NCBI GenBank assembly: GCA_900321915.1
Contig: ONXW01000272.1
Location: 1-6,926 of the forward strand
From: an uncultured Eubacteriales bacterium
GTDB lineage: Bacteria; Bacillota; Clostridia; Lachnospirales; Lachnospiraceae
DNA: 6,926 nt
Direction: 5' to 3'
Part shown: one piece after another, positions 1 to 6,473 of the stretch
How positions within the stretch are numbered: the stretch's first letter is position 1
Layout of the letters: each line of letters begins with the position of its first letter
Notes under the pieces: model-generated
Told to the model about the DNA's origin: nothing
What the model saw: the letters and a program-made list of their open reading frames with translations, nothing else
Databases searched by the model: none
Position numbers and translations under genes: made by a program

Positions 1-116
1 ACGATATGGTCCGCATTTTCCAGGTACCCGGCCCCCTGTCTCCCGGAGACTCCCAGCACCTGGGCGAACTGCTGCGCCACACTCGGCTTTTCCGCGATAA
101 ATAATGATTTTCCCAA
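1..116 (-). CDS. topB: DNA topoisomerase III, N-terminal fragment (cut by window edge)
   Basis: This is the start of a type IA topoisomerase, which cuts one DNA strand through a 5'-phosphotyrosine and passes single strands, resolving recombination and replication intermediates. Only 38 full codons are visible, beginning MGKSLFIAEKPSVAQQFAQV. The FIAEKPSVA segment is the first strand and glutamate-lysine motif of the TOPRIM domain, typical of TopB N-termini; it is followed by a GAGYLENADHIV stretch that matches the family's 'GYLE...' region. The start is TTG at 114-116. It is preferred because the protein then begins exactly where TopB proteins begin, and because an AGGAG ribosome binding site (123-127) lies 6 nt upstream; no in-frame ATG with a better site was found nearby. 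The catalytic tyrosine and the rest of the gene lie outside the window. The gene follows asd on the same strand after two hairpins. Family assignment is firm; a full-length intact gene is assumed, not seen. Confidence 0.9.
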   Translation of the reverse strand, partial: MGKSLFIAEKPSVAQQFAQVLGVSGRQGAGYLENADHI

Positions 117-131
117 GCTATGCTCCTGATG

Positions 132-163
132 AAAAAGCGCAGGTCCCTCGCGGGGGCCTGTGC
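132..163 (-). terminator. Terminator-like or attenuator-like hairpin before topB
   Basis: On the minus strand, positions 163-137 can fold into an imperfect hairpin: 9 of 11 positions pair, with two A-C mismatches, around a 5-nt CGCGA loop. Five T residues (136-132) follow directly. This is the shape of an intrinsic terminator, and it ends only 4 nt before the topB ribosome binding site (123-127). It could be a second terminator behind asd, an attenuator in a topB leader, or a chance GC-rich fold. On the plus strand both mismatches become G-U pairs, but no T-run follows there. Confidence 0.4.
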
Positions 164-170
164 AGCGGTT

Positions 171-210
171 AAATAAAGCGGAGCGCCGGAATGCTCCGAT
201 ACTCCGCTTT
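171..210 (-). terminator. Intrinsic terminator downstream of asd
   Basis: Two perfect 9-nt arms, AAAGCGGAG and CTCCGCTTT on the minus strand (210-202 and 183-175), enclose an 18-nt loop. The loop contains a further small hairpin (198-195 with 190-187, CGGA/TCCG). A T-rich tail, TTTATTT, runs over 177-171. The structure begins 6 nt after the asd stop codon, as expected for a rho-independent terminator of the asd transcript. It could also work weakly in the other direction, but no plus-strand gene is present. Confidence 0.78.
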
Positions 211-216
211 TAAGGT

Positions 217-1308
217 TTATTTTGCAGTGATGAATCCCTGGGCTGTCAGCAGCTCCGCGCAGAGAACCGCGCCTCCCGCCGCGCCCCGCAGGGTGTTGTG
301 GGCGAGGCCGACAAACTTCCAGTCATAGACGGTATCCTCGCGAAGGCGTCCCACCGTCACGCCCATGCCGCCCTCGTAGTCCACATCCAGGCGGACCTGC
401 GGGCGGTCCGGCTCCTCACGGTACTGGATGAACTGCTTCGGCGCGTGCGGAAGCTCCAGCTCCTGGGGCAGGCCGCGGAAGTTTTTCAGCTTCTCGATCA
501 GCTGCTCTTTCGTGGCTTTCTTGCGGAACCGTACAAACACGGCTGCAGTGTGGCCGTCCGGGATCGGCACGCGGATGCACTGGCTGGTGATGACAGGCTC
601 GCTTGCCTTTACAATCTCTCCGTTCTCAATGTGCCCGAAGATCTTCAGCGGCTCCTGCTCGCTCTTCTCCTCCTCGCCGGAAATAAACGGGATGATGTTT
701 TCCACCATCTCCGGCCAGTCCTCGAAGCGCTTGCCGGCGCCGGAGATCGCCTGGTAGGTGCAGACTACCGCCTCATAGGGCTCGAATTCCTTCCATGCGG
801 CGAAGGCGGGGGTATAGCCCTGGATGGAGCAGTTTGGCTTGACCGCGATAAATCCGCGGGTTGTGCCGAGGCGCTTCTTCTGGGCTTCGATGATATCAAA
901 GTGATCCGCGTTGATCTCCGGGATCACCATGGGAACATCCGGGGTCCAGCGGTGCGCGCTGTTGTTGGACACCACCGGGGTCTCGGTCTTTGCGTACAGC
1001 TCCTCAATCCGGCGGATCTCATCCTTGGACATGTCAACTGCGCTGAAGACGAAATCTACCTTGTCCACCACGTCCTCCGGGCGGTTCAGGTCGACTATGG
1101 TCATCTTTTTAACGGTTTCGGGCATCGGTTCCGTCATCTTCCAGCGGGGCCCGACTGCTTCCTCATAGGTCTTGCCTGCAGAGCGCGGGCTCGCCGCAAG
1201 GACGGTAATCTCATACCAGGGATGGTCTGCGAGAAGCGTCACAAATCGCTGTCCGACCATGCCTGTTGCGCCGAGGATGCCGACGCGAAGTTTTTTCTCC
1301 AGTTTCAT
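217..1308 (-). CDS. asd: Aspartate-semialdehyde dehydrogenase
   Basis: This cytoplasmic enzyme reduces L-4-aspartyl phosphate to L-aspartate 4-semialdehyde with NADPH, the branch point towards lysine/diaminopimelate, threonine and methionine. The protein is 363 residues, normal for the subtype shared by archaea, fungi and many clostridia. The N-terminal Rossmann domain carries GATGMVG (residues 13-19). The catalytic cysteine is Cys160 in KPNCSIQGY, a glutamine follows in YQAISGAG (185-192), and the catalytic histidine is His253 in RVPIPDGH. The usual asparagine before PNC is lysine here. The chosen start is ATG at 1306-1308, preceded by GGTGAGGAAG as ribosome binding site. Upstream in-frame TTG (1350) and ATG (1335) codons would add residues that do not resemble the family and would fall in the promoter. 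deoD ends 94 nt upstream and no terminator separates them, so asd may receive read-through as well as its own promoter. No lysine riboswitch would fit in the short leader. Confidence 0.95.
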   Translation of the reverse strand: MKLEKKLRVGILGATGMVGQRFVTLLADHPWYEITVLAASPRSAGKTYEEAVGPRWKMTEPMPETVKKMTIVDLNRPEDVVDKVDFVFSAVDMSKDEIRRIEELYAKTETPVVSNNSAHRWTPDVPMVIPEINADHFDIIEAQKKRLGTTRGFIAVKPNCSIQGYTPAFAAWKEFEPYEAVVCTYQAISGAGKRFEDWPEMVENIIPFISGEEEKSEQEPLKIFGHIENGEIVKASEPVITSQCIRVPIPDGHTAAVFVRFRKKATKEQLIEKLKNFRGLPQELELPHAPKQFIQYREEPDRPQVRLDVDYEGGMGVTVGRLREDTVYDWKFVGLAHNTLRGAAGGAVLCAELLTAQGFITAK

Positions 1309-1333
1309 GTCTTCCTCACCTCTTCTTCCAAGC

Positions 1334-1357
1334 ATAGTATAATTGAACAAATACTAT
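1334..1357. repeat. AT-rich inverted repeat over the asd promoter
   Basis: The arms ATAGTAT (1334-1340) and ATACTAT (1351-1357) are perfect inverted copies around a 10-nt centre, AATTGAACAA. The centre itself contains TTG-AA-CAA, so the element is nearly palindromic throughout except for two extra bases (1341-1342). It overlaps the extended -10 of the predicted asd promoter and the alternative -10. The size and placement fit an operator. It is too AT-rich to be a stable RNA hairpin, and each arm also resembles a -10 box, so symmetry by chance cannot be excluded. Confidence 0.45.
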
Positions 1358-1379
1358 ACCAAATCGGCGCAAAAATCAA
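1353..1379 (-). promoter_or_regulatory. Probable asd promoter with extended -10
   Basis: On the minus strand an extended -10 (TGG followed by TATAGT at 1358-1353) lies downstream of a TTGATT -35 candidate (1379-1374), with a short 15-nt spacer. Transcription would start near 1346, giving a leader of about 38 nt. An alternative -10, TATACT at 1341-1336, would start near 1329 but lacks a good -35. A promoter in this gap is likely; which -10 is used cannot be decided from sequence alone. Confidence 0.5.
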
Positions 1380-1402
1380 CGGCAATAAGTAACAAAAATC
1401 TC

Positions 1403-2140
1403 TTACAGGGACGCCGCCACATCCAGCGCAACCTCCATCATTCCGGTAAAGCTCTTCTGCCGCTCCTCCGCAGTGGTGGCCTCACCGGTCACCAGGGAGT
1501 CTGAGATGGTCAGTATCGTCAGGGCATTCGCGCCGCCGTAAGCCGCGTTGCTGTACAGGGCGGCAGACTCCATCTCCACCGCCAGGACCCCCATCCTGTC
1601 CCAGGAAAGCCCTGCCTGGGGCATCTCCGGGTTGTAGAACATATCTGAACTCAGGATGTTGCCCACATGGTACGTGAGATTCCTCTTCTCCGCCGCTTCC
1701 ACGCCCTTCCGGAGCAGGTCAAAGCTCGCGATCATGGAGTAATCCCCCGGAAGCCCGAACAGCCTCTGGTAGTTGGAGGTGCTGCAGGCCCCCATGCCGA
1801 AGACCAGGTCGCGGATATGGACGGAGGGCACCATGGCGCCCGCGGTCCCGATGCGGATGAGATTTTTGCACCCGTAAAAGTGGATAAGCTCATAGGAATA
1901 GATTCCCATGGAAGGGCATCCCATGCCGGTACCCATGACGGAAATCCGCTTTCCGCCCGCGTATCCGGTGTAGCCGAACATATTGCGGGTGGAATTAAAC
2001 TGTTTTACGTCACTGAAAAATGTTTCCGCGATAAACTTTGCCCGCAGCGGGTCGCCCGGCAAAAGAATGGTCTCCGCGATCTCTCCCTCTCCCGCACCGA
2101 TATGGGGGGTCGGTATCTTCTTTTTCTCACTGTCAGCCAT
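1403..2140 (-). CDS. deoD: Purine nucleoside phosphorylase, DeoD type
   Basis: The enzyme splits purine (deoxy)nucleosides with phosphate into base and (deoxy)ribose 1-phosphate for cytoplasmic purine salvage. DeoD-type enzymes are usually hexamers of about 235 residues; this one has 245. Visible family features are PTPHIGA (10-16), the phosphate-binding GDPLRA (29-34), a second phosphate arginine in IRIGTAGA (Arg96), the nucleoside-binding VEMESAAL (188-195) and TISD (211-214), whose Asp214 matches the catalytic aspartate of the E. coli enzyme. Arg227 in AEERQ matches its partner arginine. The start at 2138-2140 is chosen for its strong AAGGAGG site and because the protein then begins shortly before PTPHI. 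An in-frame ATG at 2159-2161 overlaps the parC stop and would add seven residues. The gene starts 20 nt after parC and is probably in the same operon. No terminator hairpin is seen after its stop. Confidence 0.94.
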   Translation of the reverse strand: MADSEKKKIPTPHIGAGEGEIAETILLPGDPLRAKFIAETFFSDVKQFNSTRNMFGYTGYAGGKRISVMGTGMGCPSMGIYSYELIHFYGCKNLIRIGTAGAMVPSVHIRDLVFGMGACSTSNYQRLFGLPGDYSMIASFDLLRKGVEAAEKRNLTYHVGNILSSDMFYNPEMPQAGLSWDRMGVLAVEMESAALYSNAAYGGANALTILTISDSLVTGEATTAEERQKSFTGMMEVALDVAASL

Positions 2141-2147
2141 GGAAATC

Positions 2148-2154
2148 CCTCCTT
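2148..2154 (-). promoter_or_regulatory. Ribosome binding site deciding the deoD start
   Basis: AAGGAGG on the minus strand lies 7 nt upstream of the ATG at 2138-2140, in the 20-nt gap between parC and deoD. It is a near-perfect Shine-Dalgarno sequence and favours this start over the ATG at 2159-2161. The latter has only a weaker GAGG five nt upstream, inside the end of parC. Confidence 0.8.
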
Positions 2155-2160
2155 CCGGCA

Positions 2161-4401
2161 TCAAAGCCTCACTTTGGTTCCTTTGCCGTCGCGCTTCGCA
2201 AGCTTCAGGCGGCTTAAATGTATCTCTTTCTCCTTCCAGGTGACGACCCGCTCCGCGCCCCTGGTAAGGAGCCATGCGCCGATGACCTCGTCATCCTTCC
2301 CGAGCTTCATGCCCCGGACGCCCCGGGACGCTTTCTTCAGCTCGGAAACCTCCTCCAGGGCAAACCGCAGGAACATCCCGCCCTTTGTCTGGAGAACCAG
2401 TTCATCCATCTCCGCCACGGGCCGGACGCTCAGCAGGGCATCCCCGTCGCCGAGCTTCGTCGCCGCGACCATGCGGTTGTTGGTGACAAATTCCTCCCCC
2501 GGAACAATCTTCACCATCGCCTGCCGCGTGACAAACAGGAGCTTCTGCGCAGTCAGGACGGAAGCATTTTCCACAAAGACGGGCCGCTCCTTCATGCCGT
2601 CCATGCGGCACAGGTTGTCGATGGGCGTGCCTTTATCCTTCGGCTTTCCGGAGGGGATGTCGGAGGCTTTCACCTGGTGCAGGATCCCGGCGTCGGTGAT
2701 GACGGCGATCTTTTCCGCCGTGGTGCAGGGGATCACCCACACGTGCTCCGTATCCACCGTCTCCCGGTTCTTCTCATAGACGGCCGGGTCCAGGAGCTTC
2801 GCGTAGCCGAAGCGGTCCAGCGCAAATACCGCGCTCCTCTCGGCGGGGGCTTCCTCCACATAGACCGTCTCGGAGGCATCCATGAGCTCCGTCCGCCGCG
2901 GCACGGCGAATTCCTTTCTGATGGCCAGCAGGTCCTCCCGGATCACATCGTCCATGGAGCTGCGGTTTTTCAGGATCCGGCTGTACTTCCGGATCTTCTG
3001 CAGGGACTCCAGGTACTCCTTCTGCAGCGCGATAAGCTCCAGGCCTATCAGGCGGTACAGGCGCATCTGGAGGATGGCGTCCGCCTGGCGCTCCGTGAAG
3101 TGGAAGCCCCGGGCCTCCTTCTCCAGGACCGGGTCCTTGAAGGTGATTCCCTTCGTATCCCCGGCGGTCAGGCACGCCTTCGCCTCCTTCAGGCCCTTCG
3201 CCCCGCGGAGCACGGCGATGATCAGGTCAATGCAGTCCACCGCGCGGATGAGGCCTTCCTTGACTTCCTTATTCTCCTGTTCCTTCTCCAGGAGGATCTT
3301 ATACTTCCTCGTATTGTTCTCGTACTGGAAATCCAGCCAGCTGCGGAGAATCGAGGGCAGCGTCATGGTCTCCGGCCGCCCGCCCGAGATGGCCAGCATG
3401 TTGACGCCGAAGGTGTCTTCCAGCTTCGTCTTCCTGTAGAGGATATTTTTAATCTTTTCGACGTCCGCGCCCTTTTTCAGCTCCAGGACGATTCGGATTC
3501 CTTCCTTGTTTGACTGGTTGGAGATGTCGGTGACCTCCGGCAGGAGCCTCGCCTCCGCCAGGTCGCCGATATCCTGCAGGCATTTGTTGATGCCCGCGCC
3601 GATCATGGTGTAGGGGATCTCGGTGATCACCAGGCGGTCCTTGTCCGTCTTCCGCTTTCCTTCCTCCAGCACCATCTTCGCCCGCAGCCGGAGCTTCCCG
3701 CTGCCCGTCGCGTAGATCTCCTCCAGCTCGCTCCTGTTGGCCACGATTCCCCCCGTGGGGAAATCCGGCCCGTGCAGCGTATGAAGAAGCTCTCCCGCCG
3801 TCAGCAGCTGGTTGTCAATAAAGGCCAGGGCCGTGTCAATCACCTCGCCCAGGTTGTGGGTGGGAATGCTGGTGCTCATGCCGACCGCGATGCCCTCCGA
3901 CCCGTTGATCAGCAGGTTCGGCACGCGGACCGGCAGTACCTCCGGCTCTGTCTCAGTCTCGTCATAGTTGGGGACAAAACGCACGGTTTTGTCCAGATCC
4001 TTCAGGTAGACGTCCTGGGTGAACTTTTTAAGCCTCGCCTCGGTGTATCGCATGGCGGCGGCCCCGTCCCCCTCGATGGATCCGAAATTGCCGTGTCCGT
4101 CCACCAGGGCCATCCCCTTCTTGAATTCCTGGGACATCACCACCAGGGTTTCATAGATAGAGCTGTCGCCGTGGGGGTGGTATTTACCCATGGTATCCCC
4201 GACGATACGCGCCGACTTCCTGTGGGGCTTGTCATAGTCCAGGCGCAGCCGGTCCATGTCGTACAGGACCCGGCGCTGCACCGGCTTCAGGCCGTCCCGC
4301 GCGTCAGGGATCGCCCGGGCCGTGATAACGCTCATGGAATAATTCAGGTAGCTTCTCTGCATCTCCTCCGAATATTCCGTTGTGATGATTTTCTCTGCCA
4401 T
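2161..4401 (-). CDS. parC: Type IIA DNA topoisomerase subunit A, topoisomerase IV ParC-like
   Basis: This is the DNA breakage-reunion subunit of an A2B2 type II topoisomerase, which passes one duplex through another. The protein has 746 residues, closer to ParC than to a typical GyrA of more than 800. The winged-helix gate holds [16 protein letters not shown] (29-44), [13 protein letters not shown] (72-84) and the catalytic tyrosine Tyr119 in AMRYTEARL. Ser80 and Glu84 occupy the quinolone-contact positions and look like the drug-sensitive state. A coiled-coil/tower region includes [14 protein letters not shown] (435-448). The C-terminal beta-pinwheel (about 515-746) lacks a GyrA box: where GyrA has QRRGGKG after GYVK, this protein has KNRETVDTE (544-552). 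Only a degenerate AKRDGKG (735-741) occurs near the end. Relaxing or decatenating activity is therefore inferred. A GAGGA site precedes the ATG, 28 nt after the B subunit. The exact gyrase or topoisomerase IV label is less certain than the family. Confidence 0.93.
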   Translation of the reverse strand: MAEKIITTEYSEEMQRSYLNYSMSVITARAIPDARDGLKPVQRRVLYDMDRLRLDYDKPHRKSARIVGDTMGKYHPHGDSSIYETLVVMSQEFKKGMALVDGHGNFGSIEGDGAAAMRYTEARLKKFTQDVYLKDLDKTVRFVPNYDETETEPEVLPVRVPNLLINGSEGIAVGMSTSIPTHNLGEVIDTALAFIDNQLLTAGELLHTLHGPDFPTGGIVANRSELEEIYATGSGKLRLRAKMVLEEGKRKTDKDRLVITEIPYTMIGAGINKCLQDIGDLAEARLLPEVTDISNQSNKEGIRIVLELKKGADVEKIKNILYRKTKLEDTFGVNMLAISGGRPETMTLPSILRSWLDFQYENNTRKYKILLEKEQENKEVKEGLIRAVDCIDLIIAVLRGAKGLKEAKACLTAGDTKGITFKDPVLEKEARGFHFTERQADAILQMRLYRLIGLELIALQKEYLESLQKIRKYSRILKNRSSMDDVIREDLLAIRKEFAVPRRTELMDASETVYVEEAPAERSAVFALDRFGYAKLLDPAVYEKNRETVDTEHVWVIPCTTAEKIAVITDAGILHQVKASDIPSGKPKDKGTPIDNLCRMDGMKERPVFVENASVLTAQKLLFVTRQAMVKIVPGEEFVTNNRMVAATKLGDGDALLSVRPVAEMDELVLQTKGGMFLRFALEEVSELKKASRGVRGMKLGKDDEVIGAWLLTRGAERVVTWKEKEIHLSRLKLAKRDGKGTKVRL

Positions 4402-4429
4402 ATCTTCCTCGTATCAAAGAAACGCCCAG

Positions 4430-6349
4430 TTAAGCGTCGATCTCCGCTTCGTCCGCATGGTCGTGGATAAAATTCCTGCGCGGCGGCACGTCGCTTCCCA
4501 TCAGCATCTCCGTCACCTCGGACGCCATCCTGCCGTCCTCAATCTCCACGCGCTTGAGCACCCGGTTCTCCGGGTTCAGCGTGGTTTCCCACAGCTGGTC
4601 CGGATCCATCTCGCCCAGGCCTTTAAACCGCTGGAGCGTGAAATCACCCTTGTGTTCCCTGCGGTACTGTTCCAGCGCCGCGTCGTCATAGAGGTAGTGT
4701 CCCTCTCCCTTTTTCGGGACCACCCGGTACAGCGGCGGCATGGCGATATACACGTGCCCCTCCCGTATCAGGTCAGGCATGAACCGGTACAGGAAAGTGA
4801 GGAGCAGGGTATCAATATGGCTTCCGTCCACGTCCGCGTCCGTCATCAGCACAATCTTGTCGTAGCGCAGCTTTGTGATATCGAAATCATTGCCGTAGCC
4901 CTCGGAGAAACCGCAGCCGAAGGCGTTGATCATGGTCTTGATCTCCGCGTTTGCCAGGACCTTGTCCATGGAAGCCTTCTCCACGTTCAGGATCTTTCCC
5001 CGGATGGGAAGGATGGCCTGGAACTGCCGGTTCCGCCCCATCTTGGCGGAGCCGCCTGCCGAATCTCCCTCCACGATGAAGATCTCGCATCTGGAAGCAT
5101 CCCTGCTCTCGCAGTTGGCGAGCTTCCCGTTGCTGTCGAAGGAGAACTTCGGCCTGGTGAGCATATTGGTTTTGGCTTTTTCCGCGCTCTTCCGGATCTT
5201 CGCCGAGGACTCCGCGCAGCTGATAATATTCTTGAGGATCTCCAGGTTCCTGTCAAAAAACAGGGTCAGCTCATCCCCGGTCACCGAGGCAACCGCCCTG
5301 GAGGCGTCGGCACTGGCCAGCTTCGTCTTGGTCTGGCCCTCAAACACCGGGTCCGGGTGGCGCACCGCGATCACGGCGATCATCCCGTTTCTCGTATCCG
5401 CGCCGGTAAAATTGGCATCCTTTTCCTTCAGGATACCGATCTCCCTGGCGTAGGTGTTGATCAGCTGGGTGAACCTGGTCTTGAAGCCCACCAGGTGGGT
5501 GCCGCCCTCCGCGGTGGCGATATTGTTGCAGAATCCCAGGATGTTCTCCTCAAACTCGTTCACAAAGCGGACGACGCCTTCCACCTCGATGCCTTCGCTC
5601 TCACCGCGGAAAGAGACCGGCGGGCTCACCGCCTCCTTGCCTTTGCTTATCTCTTCCACATAAGCGGTGATGCCGCCCGGTTCCTGGTATTCAATCTTCT
5701 CTTCCTCATTCTTCCGCCTGTTCTGGAAAATGATGGTGAGCTTCGGGTTCAGGTATGCTATCTCATGCAGGCGGCTCTTGAGCCACTCCGCCTTAAAATA
5801 AGTCTTTTCAAAAATGGTGCTGTCCGGCAGGAAGTTGATGGTAGTCCCGCGGTCCCTCGTCTTTCCGATGACGGGGAGCAGGCCTTTTTCCAGCTTTACG
5901 GTGGGCACGCCCTTCTCATACGCGTCATGGTAGATCAGCCCGCCGCGGCAGATGGTGATATCCAGGCGGGAAGACAAAGCATTGACCACCGACGAGCCCA
6001 CACCGTGGAGACCGCCGCTGGTCTTGTAGGAATCGTGATCAAACTTTCCCCCCGCGTGAAGCGTGGACAGAACCACGCGCTCCGCCGAGACTCCCTTTTT
6101 GTGCATCTCCACGGGGATGCCCCGCCCGTTGTCCTTCACAGTGCAGGAACCGTCCGCCTCCAGCGTCACCCAGATGCGGGAGCACTCTCCCGCGAGGTGC
6201 TCGTCCACCGAGTTGTCCACTATCTCGTAAATCAGGTGGTTCAGGCCGCGGCTTCCCAGGCTGCCGATATACATGCCCGGCCGTCTCCGCACGGCCTCAA
6301 GGCCCTCCAGGACGGTTATGCTGTCTGCATCGTATTTCGCAGATGCCAT
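4430..6349 (-). CDS. parE: Type IIA DNA topoisomerase subunit B (ParE/GyrB family)
   Basis: This is the ATPase subunit of the type IIA topoisomerase encoded with the gene just downstream. The protein has 639 residues, normal for GyrB or ParE. The GHKL ATPase domain shows the catalytic Glu42 in YEIVDNS, Asp73 in KDNGRG and GGLHGVG (112-118); the transducer domain has the QTK loop with Lys341. The TOPRIM domain has VEGDSAGGSAK (Glu427) and DADVDG (Asp504, Asp506, Asp508) for metal binding. QRFKGLGEM (573-581) follows. RGKILNVEKA and the ending EMLMGSDVPPRRNFI are closer to what I recall of GyrB than of Bacillus ParE. The symbol parE is therefore chosen from the partner's missing GyrA box, not from this protein alone; gyrB is the alternative. 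The ATG has a GGAGG site (6357-6361) 7 nt upstream. It is the first gene of the inferred parE-parC-deoD operon. Confidence 0.92.
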   Translation of the reverse strand: MASAKYDADSITVLEGLEAVRRRPGMYIGSLGSRGLNHLIYEIVDNSVDEHLAGECSRIWVTLEADGSCTVKDNGRGIPVEMHKKGVSAERVVLSTLHAGGKFDHDSYKTSGGLHGVGSSVVNALSSRLDITICRGGLIYHDAYEKGVPTVKLEKGLLPVIGKTRDRGTTINFLPDSTIFEKTYFKAEWLKSRLHEIAYLNPKLTIIFQNRRKNEEEKIEYQEPGGITAYVEEISKGKEAVSPPVSFRGESEGIEVEGVVRFVNEFEENILGFCNNIATAEGGTHLVGFKTRFTQLINTYAREIGILKEKDANFTGADTRNGMIAVIAVRHPDPVFEGQTKTKLASADASRAVASVTGDELTLFFDRNLEILKNIISCAESSAKIRKSAEKAKTNMLTRPKFSFDSNGKLANCESRDASRCEIFIVEGDSAGGSAKMGRNRQFQAILPIRGKILNVEKASMDKVLANAEIKTMINAFGCGFSEGYGNDFDITKLRYDKIVLMTDADVDGSHIDTLLLTFLYRFMPDLIREGHVYIAMPPLYRVVPKKGEGHYLYDDAALEQYRREHKGDFTLQRFKGLGEMDPDQLWETTLNPENRVLKRVEIEDGRMASEVTEMLMGSDVPPRRNFIHDHADEAEIDA

Positions 6350-6384
6350 GAAGTATCCTCCGTTTCTGTTACTTTTCCGCTCAT

Positions 6385-6413
6385 ATCATAACGTAAAAAG
6401 CAGGCCGCGTCAA
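6385..6413 (-). promoter_or_regulatory. Main promoter of the parE-parC-deoD operon
   Basis: On the minus strand TTGACG (6413-6408) and TATGAT (6390-6385) are separated by exactly 17 nt, a near-consensus sigma-A promoter. Predicted transcription starts near 6378-6380, giving a leader of about 30 nt before the parE ATG with room for its GGAGG site. The -35 box lies in the loop of the terminator-like hairpin at 6395-6426, and the spacer contains one of its arms. Confidence 0.75.
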
Positions 6414-6426
6414 AGCCTGCCTGCTT
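6395..6426 (-). terminator. Terminator-like hairpin between the RluA-family gene and parE
   Basis: On the minus strand AAGCAGGC (6426-6419) pairs perfectly with GCCTGCTT (6405-6398) around a 13-nt loop, and the T-run reaches 6395. A second register pairs GCAGGC at 6420-6415 with the same downstream arm, with six pairs and a 9-nt loop. It lies about 48 nt after the upstream stop codon and is the best candidate terminator for that gene. It overlaps the parE promoter, so it may instead, or also, work as a DNA or leader structure. Confidence 0.6.
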
Positions 6427-6429
6427 ACG

Positions 6430-6458
6430 ATTTTATCACAATTGACAAACAAAATCAA
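6430..6458 (-). promoter_or_regulatory. Second, upstream promoter candidate for parE
   Basis: TTGATT (6458-6453), a 17-nt spacer and TAAAAT (6435-6430) form a promoter on the minus strand, with a TG two bases before the -10 (extended -10). Transcription would start near 6423, at the first arm of the hairpin, so this RNA would carry a stem-loop at its 5' end. The AT-richness of the gap makes such matches easier by chance. Confidence 0.42.
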
Positions 6459-6473
6459 ACACATGTTCTGTTT

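Noticed and set aside
1309..1350. N-terminal extension of asd by 14 residues
   Set aside because: It would start at a TTG inside the promoter palindrome, while the ATG at 1306-1308 has a good ribosome binding site and a family-like N-terminus.
298..1392. A 364-codon plus-strand reading frame opposite asd
   Set aside because: It is the antisense shadow of asd; its start lies within asd with no ribosome binding site or promoter, and its composition is low-complexity.
1309..1402. A lysine riboswitch or T-box before asd
   Set aside because: The gap is 94 nt and the predicted leader under 45 nt, too short for either, and no matching conserved stem is seen.
1403..1430. A terminator at the end of deoD
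   Set aside because: A TTTTT stretch follows the stop, but no GC-rich inverted repeat precedes it; the only pairing, GTAA with TTAC, is four bases.
2141..2275. N-terminal extension of deoD by 45 residues into parC
   Set aside because: The extension reads through the conserved parC 3' end in another frame, does not resemble DeoD, and ignores the strong ribosome binding site at 2148-2154.
1667..3513. Overlapping plus-strand reading frames opposite deoD and parC
   Set aside because: They overlap each other and run antisense to strongly conserved genes. No family motif is visible in either.
4382..6391. A 669-codon plus-strand reading frame opposite parE
   Set aside because: It lies fully antisense to a gene with all GHKL and TOPRIM motifs, has no recognisable domain, and is rich in His, Arg, Leu and Val, as expected from the complement of a GC-rich coding frame.
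6459..6473. A small hairpin just after the stop of the RluA-family gene
   Set aside because: AAACA and TGTTT can pair, but with five mostly A-T pairs it is too weak to call a terminator.
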